From assembly GCA_016808115.1 (NCBI GenBank), contig JAEQBH010002870.1, positions 186,001 through 250,000 of the forward strand: a stretch of 64,000 nt of DNA, written 5' to 3'. Source of the DNA: Tetrastigma voinierianum (lineage: Eukaryota; Streptophyta; Magnoliopsida; Vitales; Vitaceae). This document shows, piece after piece, positions 35,992-47,052 of this stretch. The notes below the pieces were generated by a model. It was not told the origin of the DNA, ran no database searches, and saw nothing but the letters and a program-made list of their open reading frames with translations. The position numbers and the translations under genes are program-made. Numbering within the stretch: position 1 is the stretch's first letter; every line of letters starts with the position of its first letter.

Positions 35992-36940
35992 ATGGATCGT
36001 GCGAAGAGGCTGGGAAGTGTTAACTGATGGAACAAGGGTTATCGACACGAGACCTTGATAATGTACCTAATGAGCCCACGAAGCCTTGTTGAGAATATCG
36101 CGAGACATGGCTCGGGTTTTGGATAGGTGGCCACTCCTAAAGCTCTAGACCTGATGAAGACATGGGCGGAGAATTCCATGGGTCGAGCATGGAAGAGTCG
36201 AGAGAAAATTTGAATTTTTGGTTAGAAAAGCTAGAAAGGGTATTAGAAGAGGTTAGATGTCCTCCGTCGAAAGTATCATGTGCGATCTCATTATTACAAG
36301 GGTTGGGCATACGGGTGAAACTAGTACTCAAAGTCAAGAGTTCCAAATCCACGACATGGAATTCTTCGTCAAGAGTTCGGGATAGTAATATTCTTGAGAT
36401 GTATAGAGTTGAAGTGGAAGCAGGTTCTAAATTTAAGCAAAGGAGCTTATCGATTGTTGGATGAAAAAGAATTTAGCCATCTTAGTAAATATGCCGGAAT
36501 TGGTCCTCACTTAGAACTAGCATTTCGGGGTGTAGGCAATTGAGGATGGTGCGCGATTCCATCCAAGGGTATTTGGCACCTATGACTTTCTCTCGAGAAG
36601 CAGTGGATTTTATGGAGTTGGTCAGGCTACTTGATGAAAGTAGAGAGACTAGAAGCGAGCAACAAAGAAAGATTTCCAAAAGAAGAAGTTTTCTAGAGGA
36701 GCTTCGTTCTCCTCGAAAAGAGCTAGAGTCTCAGTAGTCGAATATAGTTCAGCCGGGGTAGAAGACAAGGTCCGATGTAACCGCGTGAGTAATTAGAAGT
36801 GCTTGATTGGACGGAGAAATTCGAATACCCTCATTGCCGCAAAGGCATTTGGAGTTTGCGGGATATTGACGAGAGGTGTTTCGGTGTGGAAGCCTTGGAG
36901 CATTTTGAGAAGCAGTGTCCCGAGTTAGGGGATAATAAAA
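35992..36940 (+). pseudogene. gag: gag of the chromovirus, frameshifted
   Basis: The first ATG after the leader is at 35,992 (MDRAKRLGSVN). The capsid part is readable near 36,190-36,310 as FWLEKLERVLEEVRCPPSK and SCAISLLQG, the conserved retrotransposon gag block. Later pieces (GYLAPMTFSREAVDF near 36,567; SEQQRKISKRRSFLEEL near 36,655) lie in other frames. Around 36,828-36,925 there is a zinc-knuckle region reading PHCRKGIWSL … RCFGVEALEHFEKQCPE. One knuckle Cys is changed, so the C-x2-C-x4-H-x4-C pattern is incomplete. Gag would form the virus-like particle in the cytoplasm. There are at least five frame changes. Confidence 0.8.
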
Positions 36941-37079
36941 GTAAATAAGGAAGTGGTAGAGGAAGATCTGCGGCACCACGCCGGGCTAAGTGATAAGTGG
37001 TAGGGTCGTAGTAGCCCATCTCGATTATAGAGGACGAGAGGCAGTGCGTCGAGGAGAAAGATTGATCGTCCCATGCCTG

Positions 37080-38900
37080 ACACCGATACGAGGAGCATAT
37101 CTTTATGAGGCTCGTGGGATCAAAATGCTCCACAATTATAGCGGGTATATTTTCTTTATATGATATAGAGATGCATGCATTGATTGACTGGATCTACTCA
37201 TTATATGTGTGCATGGAGCATGTAATTTGACAAAGTACGACAGTGAAGTGTATATGACATGCATGTAACTGATCAGTTTGGGGCACAATGTTAGTGTGAA
37301 TAACATATATAGAATTGCCCCATTATACAAACAAGAGTTTCTTCTTGATTTGATAACCTTGCAAAATTCCGAGGGTTTGAAGCAATTCTAGGAATGGATT
37401 GGTTAATCTAAGCAGAGCTATTGTGGATTGTGGACAAAAGGCAAATTGTTAGTGTTGAAATGCTCGACCGGACTAAGGTAATGGAGTACAAGGCATTGGA
37501 TCAGTGTAATGTCTAATAATCATCCTCACTATACAAATTCCAGGAGAATTATGAGAAAGGATGTAGGATATTCTTGGCTTTGATACTTGACTCCAAGAGG
37601 TCGAGTTGATGTGGCGATCCAGTAGTAAGGGGAATTTCAGGACAACATTACTGAAGAGTTACCGGGTATTCCACATGAGAGAGAGGTGGACTTAGCCATA
37701 GAAATTGTACCGGGGAGGCAGTTTTTATGTCAAGGACACCGTCACGGGATGGCTCAACAGTGAAAGAGTTAAAGAGTCAATTGCAAGAACTTTTAGATCA
37801 AAGGATTTGCTCAGGCCCGGTGTGTACATAGGGTCTGCATATTTATTGTGAAAAAGAAGATGGCGCATTCCTACGGATGTGCATTGATTATCAGCAAATC
37901 AATAAGGTGACAGTGAAAAACAAGTACCCATTGCCGAGAATTGAAGATCTTTTTGATCAGTTGAAAGGAGCGGGTGTCTTTTCGAAGATAGACCTGTGAT
38001 CAAGGTATTATCAGTTGAGGGTAAAGGAAGGAGATGTCTAGAAGGCGCATTTTAGAGCAGATATGGTCATTATGAGTTTTTAGTCATGCCATTTGGGTTG
38101 ACTAATGCACCGGCGGCATTCATGAATTTGATGAATAGGTTTCCGACCCTATGTGAGATCAATTTGTTGTAGTTTTATTGATGACATCCTGGTGTATTCT
38201 AAGGATGCACGGGGCATGAACAGCTTTTGAGAATAGTCTTAGAACGTTAAGAAAGGGTGCAATAAGCTCGGCAAATGTGATTTTTGGCTAAAGAAAATTT
38301 CATTCCTAGGCCACATTGTGTCTGCTGAGGGTATAAGAGTTGATCCTGCTAAGATTGGAAGCTTGATTTATGATTGGAAATCACCTCGAAATGCTTAGGG
38401 TGAGAAGTTTCTTGGAGTTTGGGTTATTATAGAAAGATTTGTGAGAGGGTTTACTACGTCATACTTCTCAGCTCACCAAGTTACTCGGGAAAGGAATAAA
38501 GTTTGAGTGGACGGACAAATGTAGAATAGTTTTGAGCAGGTTAAGAAAAGGGATCTTTGGTTGAAGCACCGGTATTATTGGCCAGACCTATAGGGAAAGA
38601 GTATACCTTGTATAGTGATGTGTGCATTGGTTTGGGATGCGTGTTAATGCAAGATGGAAAGTAGTGGCTTATGCGTCCAGACAGGTTGAAGCCACATGAA
38701 CAAAGTATCCACTCATGACCTAGAGTTAAGGCTAACGGTAGTGTTTGCTTTAAAAATATGAAAAGCTACTTATACGAGAAAATTAAATTTACATAAGATG
38801 TGGTCTCAAGTACTTGTTAATCTGAAGAGTTAAATTTGAGACGGCGGAGGTGGTTAGAGTTATTAAGGATTATGGCGCATGAGGCTACCACCGGAAAGGC
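37080..38900 (+). pseudogene. pol: pol: protease, reverse transcriptase, RNase H (broken)
   Basis: Protease: AILGMDWL near 37,382-37,405 marks the end of the aspartic-protease domain. RT: VKKKDGAFLRMCIDYQQIN near 37,850, NKYPLPRIEDLFDQLKGAG near 37,920, FSKIDL near 37,980, VMPFGLTNAPAAFMNLM near 38,083, and the catalytic FIDDILVYSK at 38,174-38,203, the Ty3 form of the YxDD box. RNase H: KEYTLYSDVCIGLGCVLMQD near 38,597 and a shifted THDLEL-like block near 38,712. All active-site motifs can be seen, but stops and frameshifts separate them. The order and spacing are normal for Ty3/Gypsy. Confidence 0.88.
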
Positions 38901-39059
38901 TAATATAGTAGCGTGCTTTAGGATCTGAAAGGCGGTGAAGTAGCGATGTCACTCTGATCTGATGATTGGAGACTAGATGATGATGGAGCTATGTTAGTTC
39001 GACTTGAAGTGCAACCAGTTTTAAAGAAACTGATTATAGATGCGCAGAAAAATGATGCA

Positions 39060-40463
39060 GAGCTACAGAAAAAGGTACAAATGGTTAGAGATGGCGACAA
39101 GACCAAGTTTTTAGAAAAGTGGAGTTTGTATTTCGGAATAGATTATGGGTGCCGGATAAAGAGCTAAGAAAAAAGTTGCTATTTGGGGCTCATAATACGG
39201 TATTTACCATGCATCTGGAGGGGAATAAGATGTACCGGGATTTGAAACGAGTTTTATTGGTGGAAAGGAATGAAAAGAGATGTGGTAGAATATGTGTCTA
39301 AGTGTTGTGATGGCCAATGAAGTCAAAATTTGAACACAGAAGTGCTGAGTTTATTAAATCCCACCAATTCTCAATGGAAGTGGGATAAACATTACCATGG
39401 ATTTTATTAGGGTTTCCCCTCACACAACAAAAACATATTTCTGTCTGCAGGTGATTGGACAATTTCACAAAGTCGGGCCCATTTATACCGGTCGGGTTGA
39501 CTATTCTAGCAGATAGAGCTAAGCTGGGTTGTATGTGGATGAGATTGTGCGTTGTATGGTGTCTTAGTTGTACATTGTGTCGGATAGAGATCCACGATTT
39601 TCATCAAGGTTCTGGAAGGAATTACAGTCAGCTTTGAGCACTAAGCTACAGATTTTTAATCTGACTTTCATCCGCAAGCTTAGGACAGACGGTCGGAGAT
39701 TGATTCAGTACTCGAAGATATGCTTGGGGTTTTGTGTCATAAATTTTCGGGAAGTTGGGATAGAGTATAATATTCCATTAAAAAAATGGAATTTGCCTAT
39801 AACAATAGTTTTCAGCAAAGCATTGGTATGGCACCATATGAGGCTTTGTATGGCCGGAAATGTAGAACTCACGTGTGTTAGACGAAATTAAATGAGCATA
39901 AGCCCGAAGTAAATTAAGGACATAGTAAAAGATACAGAAGAGAAAGTACAAGTTATTCGTGAGAGGGTTAAAGGCGCTAGTGATGTTAAAGTCTATACAA
40001 CCTAAAGAGGAGATATTGAATATAAAGTGGGAGACAAGGTCTTCTTAAAGGTATCACCATGGAGGAAAATTCTTAGGTTTGGTCAGAAAGGCAAGTTGAG
40101 TCCAAGGTTCATAGGACCATATGAGATTTTGGAACGTATTGGCCCTGTGGCTTATCGTTTGGCACTCCTACGGGGTTGGCCCAGAATTACACAGTGTGAC
40201 TGTGTGTCGATGCTTCGGAGATACCGCTCGATGGAGTCGCGCATACTACCCGGTCTATCTGAAGTCTGAGAGGATTTGTCATATGATGAGGGCAAGACCG
40301 TGCGAACAGGGGTGAAAGCAGGTTGCGGAACAAACAAGTACCATTGAGTAGAAGTTCTCTGGCAACACCATGGTAGAGAGAAAAGAAGCTACTTGGGAGC
40401 CGAGCAACTGTGAGGCACGGTATCCATGACTCTTGAATCGGGTATGAATTTCGGGCCGAGGGA
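39060..40463 (+). pseudogene. pol: pol: integrase and chromodomain-like tail (broken)
   Basis: Near 39,195 the frame reads HNTVFTMHLEGNKMYRDLKR, the start of the HHCC zinc finger. The core follows with a MDFI block near 39,397, VDRFTKS/HFIPV-like residues split over frames near 39,455, and YIVSDRDPRFSSRFWKELQS near 39,570-39,630, holding the second catalytic Asp. AYNNSFQQSIGMAPYEALYG is recoverable near 39,796 across frames. The DNA-binding tail shows GDKVFLKVSPW and KGKLSPRFIGPYEILERIGP near 40,030-40,145. After it, ATWEP near 40,390 belongs to a chromodomain-like module, which in chromoviruses can direct integration to heterochromatin. It is frameshifted throughout. Confidence 0.85.
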
Positions 40464-40470
40464 TTCTTTT

Positions 40471-40480
40471 AAGGGAGAGT
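40471..40480 (+). other. Polypurine tract
   Basis: aagggagag followed by t directly abuts the TGTAACACCC start of the 3' LTR at 40,481. It is the expected primer for plus-strand synthesis. Confidence 0.75.
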
Positions 40481-43400
40481 TGTAACACCCCAAATTATAC
40501 CTAACAGTTTTATAACGCTTTTGGGTATAATAAATAAGTATGTTGTCGGAATAAAATAGAAAGATAAAATCAAAAGTAGGATTATGCATAAGTTAAATTA
40601 CAAATAATAAAGAAGATTTGAAGGCTATTATAAATATTATAGAATTGATTTGCAAATATTATAAGAGTTGGAGGACCAAAGTAAAATAAAAAGGGGATAA
40701 GATCAAATAAGGATAAGACCAAAAGAAATATCTTATTTTGGTCTTGGAGAAAGGGAAAGCAAATACGGACAAGAGAGAAGAGAGAAGAAGAAGAAGAAGA
40801 TCACAGGTACGGATACATGTCTTGGGTTGTATGGAACCATGAATATGTGTATGTAAACTAGGTGTGTATGGAACTATGGGTATTGGTATGGAACTAGGAA
40901 TATTTGTATGGAAATATGGTTTAGTATGGAATTACTAAAATTGAGTATGGATATATGTCATAGTTTTGTATGGAAACTATGGGTATATGGAATTTGAGTA
41001 AGGATATATGGTTTAGAACCCTCTATCTTGTGTACAGTTTGGGTTGGGGAACTCCTAAACTCATTTCTTGTAGGGTTGAGTTAAGAAAGAGTTTAAGGCT
41101 CCCAAATATGTGTTTGCGAAGTCTGGTCTAAGTTGAACCAGAAGAATTCCCTAATCGATCATATGCAGTAGCCGGATCTTAGAACAGTTTTAGGTCAGAA
41201 ATAAAGGGAATGCAGAGTAGATCCTTGATAAATTGTAGCCACATCAATGAACTTGATGTTAGGATTTTGAATTTCTCAATTCGGACTTACGTAAACCGAG
41301 TTATGGTCTTTTATAAGGCAGGTCAAATGGGTGCGACCGGCCCGAGGAGAGGTCGTCACAGTGAGGTCGTCCCGAAGAGGTCGTCGGTCGTCGTAATCAC
41401 AGCCAGAGTGGAGTCTGAAGGGTCGTGGTCGTCGGGTCTGTGAAGTCGTCAGGTCTGTGGGGTCGTCAGGTCCTGTTGGGGTCGTCGAGGTCTGTAGGGC
41501 TCGTCGCCGGTCGGCTCGTCGGAGTTGACTCATTAAGACCTCCAAATTTGGAAGGTCATAACTCCTCCATCCGAGCTCCGATTTGGGTGTTCTTGGACTC
41601 TATGGAAAGCCCATTGAGTCAAGAATACATTGATATGCCTTAGGAGGATAGTAGAGGTCAGACCAAAGTGTTAAAATGAGCTCGTCACTTCAGTGTAGCT
41701 CGTCAGCCCAGGTCAGCTCGTCAAGACTGACTGCGCATGACCTCCAACTTCGGAAGGTCATATCTCGCCGTTTGAACTCCGATTTGGATGTTTCTTGGAC
41801 TCTGTAAATCCCATTGAGTCAGAATCCATCCATATGCCTGAGAAGACGAAGATGCCATACTGACCCCAGGCTCGTCACTTCAGTGCAGCTCGTCGCCGGT
41901 CGGCTCGTCAAGGCGGCTGCGTATGACCTCAACTTCGGAAGGTCATATCTCTCGTTTGAACTCAGATTAGGGTGTTAGCATGCTACATGGAAAGCCCGTG
42001 GAGTCAGAATACATTGATATGCCTGAGGAGATAGAATATGTCATGCCGAGGTGTTAGACTGAGCTCTTGCTTCAGTGCAGCTCGTCACTTGGTCGACTCG
42101 TCGAGTATTTGCGCATGACCTCGACCGGAAGGTCATATCTCCCTTCGTTTTGAACTCGATTCGGTGTTCTTGTACTCTATAAATCCATTGAGTGGGAATC
42201 CATCCATATACTTGAGAAGGATTTTGGATGTCATACTGAGGTGTTAGAGCGAGAGCTCATCTACTTAATGACTCAACAAGTGATTCGGGTCCTCTGTCGA
42301 AGTTGGCTGTGCGTGTGCCAAACGGAAGGTCGTAAACCTTCGTCGAACTCGATTCGAGTGTTCTTGGGAGGCTGCATGGAAAGCTCATTGAGTCGAATTC
42401 ATCAATAGATAGCATGATGAATTGGAACTCATATTTGTTCCAGAAAACATAGGAAAACAGTAAATGGTACAGGTAACCATAGTTATTTGTATTATTAACG
42501 CCCTATTATGAATTCATAAATGCTCATAAGTATCTGATTAAAGCATAGTTATTTATGCATATAATGAGGTATGAAAAATGTAAAGATATGAATAACTGAT
42601 TATATATATATCTCGTATGATTACCGAATGACAATAATTATTCGGGAATATGAGATATATACTGAACATAAAGTACACATTGATTATGCCTTGGGAGCAC
42701 GGTGGGGGATAGATGGGCATACCTATTAGGAAGAATAGAGTGCAGCATGTCGGTTATATTCGATCGGGACCCGTTTGGGTGATGACATAGATCCCGTTTG
42801 GATCGAATTGGCCAGAAAGGGTCACACGGCGCCTCAGGGCCCTCATGGAATGGAGTCAACATCTCGGACGGTGATGATACCTTCAATTATAATATATTCT
42901 GGCCTTCTGGGCCTCGGACCTTTGTTTCATCACACGGTGAATATAGCGCCTTCGGGCCCTCATGGATTATAGTATTCTGTATCCCACTTCTAAGGTTTAT
43001 GCGGAGACATGAAACATAAAAAGAAAATAGCAGTATATGCAAAGGAAGTGTAGAGGCCACTACATATTCTTAAGAAGCACTTTCTTTGCTATGCGATGAT
43101 AGTATCTGATTACAAGAACAAGAAGTAAAAGTACTAGATTACATGAAAAGTATATGAAAGATGATAAGAAATGAAACTGGTTATGAAAAGTATATATATG
43201 TATGAAAAATGACTAGAATCTGTACATGTTATATGTGTTATATGCATTTTGTATAAAGTGTAGTGACCTTAGTAAGGTCATCCGAGTATTAATTCCCACT
43301 AAGCGTAAAGAAACAGCTGCCAGATTAATTCAATCCCGGGTGTAGGTACCGAGAAGGAAACCAGAGGGCAGACAATCGTCGTGATCAAAGGCCACACGTG

Positions 43401-43657
43401 ATAGGTGCCTTGGAAGACCTTTAGGTCTATTTTGTATATGAAAATTTTGTAAACCAATGTAAATATTGTAGATGTTGAACACTTCCTTATATGGAGCTTG
43501 TATATATATTTTGTAATCATTTGCCTCTGAGAATATAATACAAGTTAATTTTTTAACATTATATGAATATGTAAGTGTAAAGGTTATAAGTTTAAAAAAA
43601 AAAAAAAAAAAAGAATGACCCCTCACTTGACACCCTATGCCGAGTTGGGGCGTCACA
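40481..43657 (+). repeat. 3' LTR of the chromovirus
   Basis: The ends are TGTAACACCCC and ggggcgtcaca. Positions 40,801-41,086 appear identical to 33,047-33,332 of the 5' LTR (offset 7,754). The CG-rich array that follows differs from its partner at many small indels. The LTR ends at the TGTCG target copy and then the outer solo LTR resumes. Confidence 0.9.
41550..42420 (+). repeat. About 190-bp x 5 tandem array in the 3' LTR
   Basis: ggaaggtc markers lie at about 41,550, 41,752, 41,937, 42,127 and 42,324, the same number of units as in the 5' LTR. The gctcgtc-rich parts carry most of the differences between the two LTRs. Confidence 0.85.
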
Positions 43658-43662
43658 TGTCG

Positions 43663-43734
43663 GGTCGCCGACATTCCACAGTATTCCGGCGGGTTGGCGG
43701 GCCAGTCACGGACCCCGAGGTTTGGGGCGTCACA
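43663..43734 (+). mobile_element. Solo LTR, right part
   Basis: These 72 bp complete the LTR begun at 30,755, ending ggggcgtcaca, followed by the ATGTT target copy at 43,735-43,739. The last part matches the ends of the LTRs at 53,940-53,989 (ggcgggtagtcaaccgaccc) and, inverted, 9,076-9,120. Confidence 0.92.
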
Positions 43735-43739
43735 ATGTT

Positions 43740-44367
43740 CCTTACATCATAATCTTGCGAGTTTTGAGTGTAACGAGAATTAATTCTGAGTTAATCCCAA
43801 AAGTGAATTAATAACATATATCAGTACTTGATACCTCTTGCTGTTGCAGCCCCATGCCTACCCATCGAAGTTCAAAAAAGCTTTTTTTAAATATTTTAGT
43901 GAAGACAAAAAAAGAAAGAAAAAGTTATAAAATAAAGATAGAACAAAGGTCACGGGACGTGAAAATAAGCTAAATTAATAATATGCCCCAACACCCACAT
44001 GATTTCCTAAGCCATACAAATTAACAATCATCAATCACTACCATCTTCTACATTGTGACTAGTTTATATTCTACACTTACAGTACATGACGATTGTGACT
44101 AGGAAAGGAAATGAGTATATTCCATCTTCTACATTTTAACACAGTGAATATATCTATCAAAAGAGGAAAATTTGTTTTAAACAATAGAAAGAATTCAGTG
44201 GAAACATGTTCTACTACACATCTGAAAAGCTTTTTCATTTCTACAATTGAAAGAATACAGACTGGGTGTAGTATATGACTTCTATCCATCAATAACGTAT
44301 ATGTTGAGGACTTCTGCGGGGAGGATGAGAACCAAAGTATGGCCAGAAGGCCGGAGTTTTTGATCTA
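43740..44367. other. Spacer, nothing recognised
   Basis: Moderately AT-rich with no convincing exon on either strand. It lies between the nested LTR pair and the minus-strand exon-like pieces. Confidence 0.35.
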
Positions 44368-44466
44368 TTATCGATCTTGGCCGGTTGCAGGCTGCTTGTG
44401 ATTAGATGTAGCGTGAACCATCACCAATTTAAAGCGAGCAAATGACCACTGCTTTGTTGTGTTCAT
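44368..44466 (-). other. Exon-like piece, possible C-terminus (unknown gene)
   Basis: On the minus strand, 44,466 down to a TAA at 44,370-44,368 reads MNTTKQWSFARFKLVMVH and then 14 residues ending TGQDR. The codons look like coding sequence and contrast with the surroundings. The ATG at 44,466 need not be a start. It could be the last exon of the gene suggested by the piece at 44,747-44,833. I cannot name the protein. Confidence 0.3.
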
Positions 44467-44746
44467 CTTGTCCTAAGTTGCGAGTAATATTATCCCTCGG
44501 TAGAATTGCATTGTCTCCTTCTTTGCACATAAGAATATTCATATGTAAGCATACTTTGACCATTAATTTTCTTGTGGAATCATATACCCAAAATGTAATT
44601 ATGCGACAAGATAAAATAATTCATCACCCAATAATCCCCATTACAACAAAGAGAAAAACTTTGAGCAAGGGCAGGTCCATGCCAAAGAATCCCTGATACA
44701 GAATAAAAATAATAAAATTATAAAAAATTTCGAAACAATTACTCAC

Positions 44747-44833
44747 AGAACCACGATAACCTTGGTATTTCATAAGCGAATCGATAAAGCACTCCACGTA
44801 CCGGTCTTGAGCCTGACCACCAACAACTAAGTG
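44747..44833 (-). other. 87-bp internal exon of an unidentified gene
   Basis: The minus strand shows a textbook exon: acceptor catttttctag, then 29 codons reading HLVVGGQAQDRYVECFID and SLMKYQGYRGS, then donor GTGAGT (plus strand actcac at 44,741-44,746). The length is a multiple of three and there is no internal stop. Further up the same strand, near 45,003-44,930, a frame reads RKGDIWYSSLIVHMDS, possibly another exon. Below it, 44,695-44,660 reads GFFGMDLPLLK after a tgtatcag acceptor, but that would need an intron of only about 50 bp. I do not recognise the family. Confidence 0.45.
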
Positions 44834-45427
44834 CTAGAAAAATGCAATTACATATCACGACAAAGCAAAATTCACATATGTCTGAGAAGTATCCCAAAGT
44901 GTTATACGGATGTTACATCAATACTGACAACTCTTAGATGCTTGCCTGAATCCATGTGCACAATCAAGGATGAGTACCAAATATCACCCTTTCTCATATG
45001 ATTCTCTAGCCTTTGAACAGTATATGACTAGCAAAGGAAGCCCCAATTGAATAACAAATAACACCATAATACAATAATAAGAAACATAAGCGCTAAAAAA
45101 CAAACATAGTGGTGATGATATGAAAAGAAGGTGTTTCATAGAACATAAAAAAGAAAAATGGGTTAAGTGCCTAAGCATATGTAGAAGATTAATGGCCATA
45201 AAAATCCAAAGGCCTATGTTGCATAGTCGGCGGGCATGTTTTCTTGTTTTCACCTTTCTGATTATGAGTATAGTGTCACGGTGGGTGGCCGACCTGAACC
45301 ATAAGGCTACGCCACTTTACCAAAATTTGTATCTACACCTTAAGTTTGTGAACTATGGCAATGTTTAACTAACCAGCTCGAGCTCGAAACATTGGTGAGA
45401 GGGTCTTGGAATTTTCAAATGGGTATT
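44834..45427. other. Intron-like spacer; possible LTR tail at 45,272
   Basis: The minus-strand exon candidates are described separately. At 45,272 tgtcacggtgggtggccgac resembles an inverted LTR terminus and may be a short fragment abutting the next element. Otherwise nothing is seen. Confidence 0.3.
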
Positions 45428-47037
45428 TGTGGGCAGAAATTTCAATTTACGGAAAAGGAACCCAAAATCGTAATTTCGATTACAAAATTGTAATTTCGGT
45501 TAAAAATCCAAAATTTATTCTCTAGATCTCGGATGACAAAACAGAATTACACCGTTGGAATCGTCTCGCGAAATCTAGTTACCACGTAAAATTTCGTAGA
45601 ATTCCGAGACAATCGGAGTTGGCACGTTTTTCGAGGCATCGCGTTTCGGGTGCAGTAAAACGATTTTCGATGGGACGAAAATCACATATAACACGTACCG
45701 TGAGGTAAGGGATTCTCCCTACTTGGGTTTTACTCTTTGTTTAAGAGCTATGTTGATGTTTGAGTTGATTGAGGCCGTGAGTGGCCGTTTGATCGGTCCC
45801 AAAACTTGGGACAGCCAAAATGTGAAGTTTTTGGGCCCTCTACATGCGGTCAGAGTGGGGGTTAGAAATTGTTTGGGCATCCTTGGTGATGTTCTATGCT
45901 ATAAATGATGCTTTGATGTGTATGAGGCGAGGAAATGGCGAGTGAGATTCGGATTTACAAAGTGAGCCAGATGATTAGTGATTTTCGGGAATGAAATGCT
46001 TAGGGTTTCACTATTCAGGGAATATAAATTTTAGAATTAATGTGTTTGGTCGGAGTAATTCAAGTAGAATTGCAAATTGTTTGATCATTAGCCTATGTGA
46101 GCTAATTTTGATGTGATGGAAATCTTGAAATTACATAACATGATTGTGGCGATTTAATTTTTATGTGAATATATACCATGTTTGCCTGTTGCATGTATTT
46201 ATAGGCGTATTCAGGTTGGCATCACATGCATTCCATATGCACTAGGACACCCCCTGGGACGGTAGAGTGAGTGCATGAGATGAGTTTAGAAAATGGTTTG
46301 GAGGGTTGTCTAAAAATGATAATTATCGGAGGGTGATCCCTGTGCAAAAAAATCAATCGTCGGAGGCAGCGAGGTGTCTATACATCGGAGGGTTGTCCAC
46401 AAATAAACATAATAATTCTCATACGAGGCTTAGGCGAGTGTGAGGGAGTCGGTGAGGACTCGGGGTACGAGATGGTCAGTTAAATATTCAAGTAGGATCA
46501 TGCATTTGCTTGAATGTGTGTTTACTTTAGACATTTATATGCACTTAGGTGGAGTAGCCCACTTAGGGTGATTCCACTGCGAGCATTAGCTCACCACATT
46601 AGGGGATGCTATTTTGCAGTGCGGGAGGCGTGCGAGACGGCTCGATCCTAGAGGCGAGTTTAGAGGAGACCGGATTGTGGCTTTGGGTTATGATGTATTA
46701 CATGTGGTATTAGAGATTCTCTAATTTTAATATATGTGTTGTATAAAAAGTAAACTTTGAACTCTTGAACTATGGTTGGATAGTTGGATATATATATAAC
46801 AATTATTATGAGTATTGGTTTATGAGGTCAAAGTGGCCGTTTTAATCATAGACTAGTTATATTGGGTATTTGGGACGGGGTTTTATACGGGTTTATACAG
46901 GTTTTGTATTTGGGTAAGAGAACCGTACAAGGAGACTACTTGCTGAGATTTTTGTAGAAAATGTGGGTTACGGGATTCTGTGAATGTCCTATGGGGTTAA
47001 GCGGGTAGTCAACGGACCCTCGGGTTGGGACATCACA
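45428..47037 (+). repeat. 5' LTR of the second element, internally deleted
   Basis: It starts TGTGGGCAGAAATTTC, against TGTAAGACCAGAAATTCC in the 3' LTR, and ends ggacatcaca. After acgtac (45,693-45,698) it jumps to gtgaggtaaggg, whereas the 3' LTR has about 327 bp between these strings (52,367-52,693). It has about two hairpin-array units (46,299-46,400). Confidence 0.85.
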
Positions 47038-47040
47038 CCT

Positions 47041-47052
47041 TGGTATCAGAGC
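47041..47052 (+). other. Primer-binding site (initiator Met tRNA type)
   Basis: TGGTATCAGAGC, an exact match to the common plant Ty3/Gypsy PBS, three bases after the 5' LTR end. Confidence 0.92.

Larger units (their letters stand above)
32722..43657 (+). mobile_element. Complete Ty3/Gypsy chromovirus (Tekay/Del-like), 10.9 kb
   Basis: LTRs lie at 32,722-35,896 (3,175 bp) and 40,481-43,657 (3,177 bp). The element has a primer-binding site at 35,904, gag and pol remnants in the normal order, a purine tract before the 3' LTR, and a perfect 5-bp target duplication TGTCG at 32,717-32,721 and 43,658-43,662. The domain order PR-RT-RH-IN, with a chromodomain-like tail (VEVLWQHHGREEATWEP), together with very long LTRs points to the chromovirus branch, most like Tekay/Del. 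The coding frames contain many indels, so the copy as written is non-autonomous. The near-identical LTR segments argue that it is young, and part of the damage may be consensus error. It is nested inside a solo LTR of another family. Confidence 0.92.
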
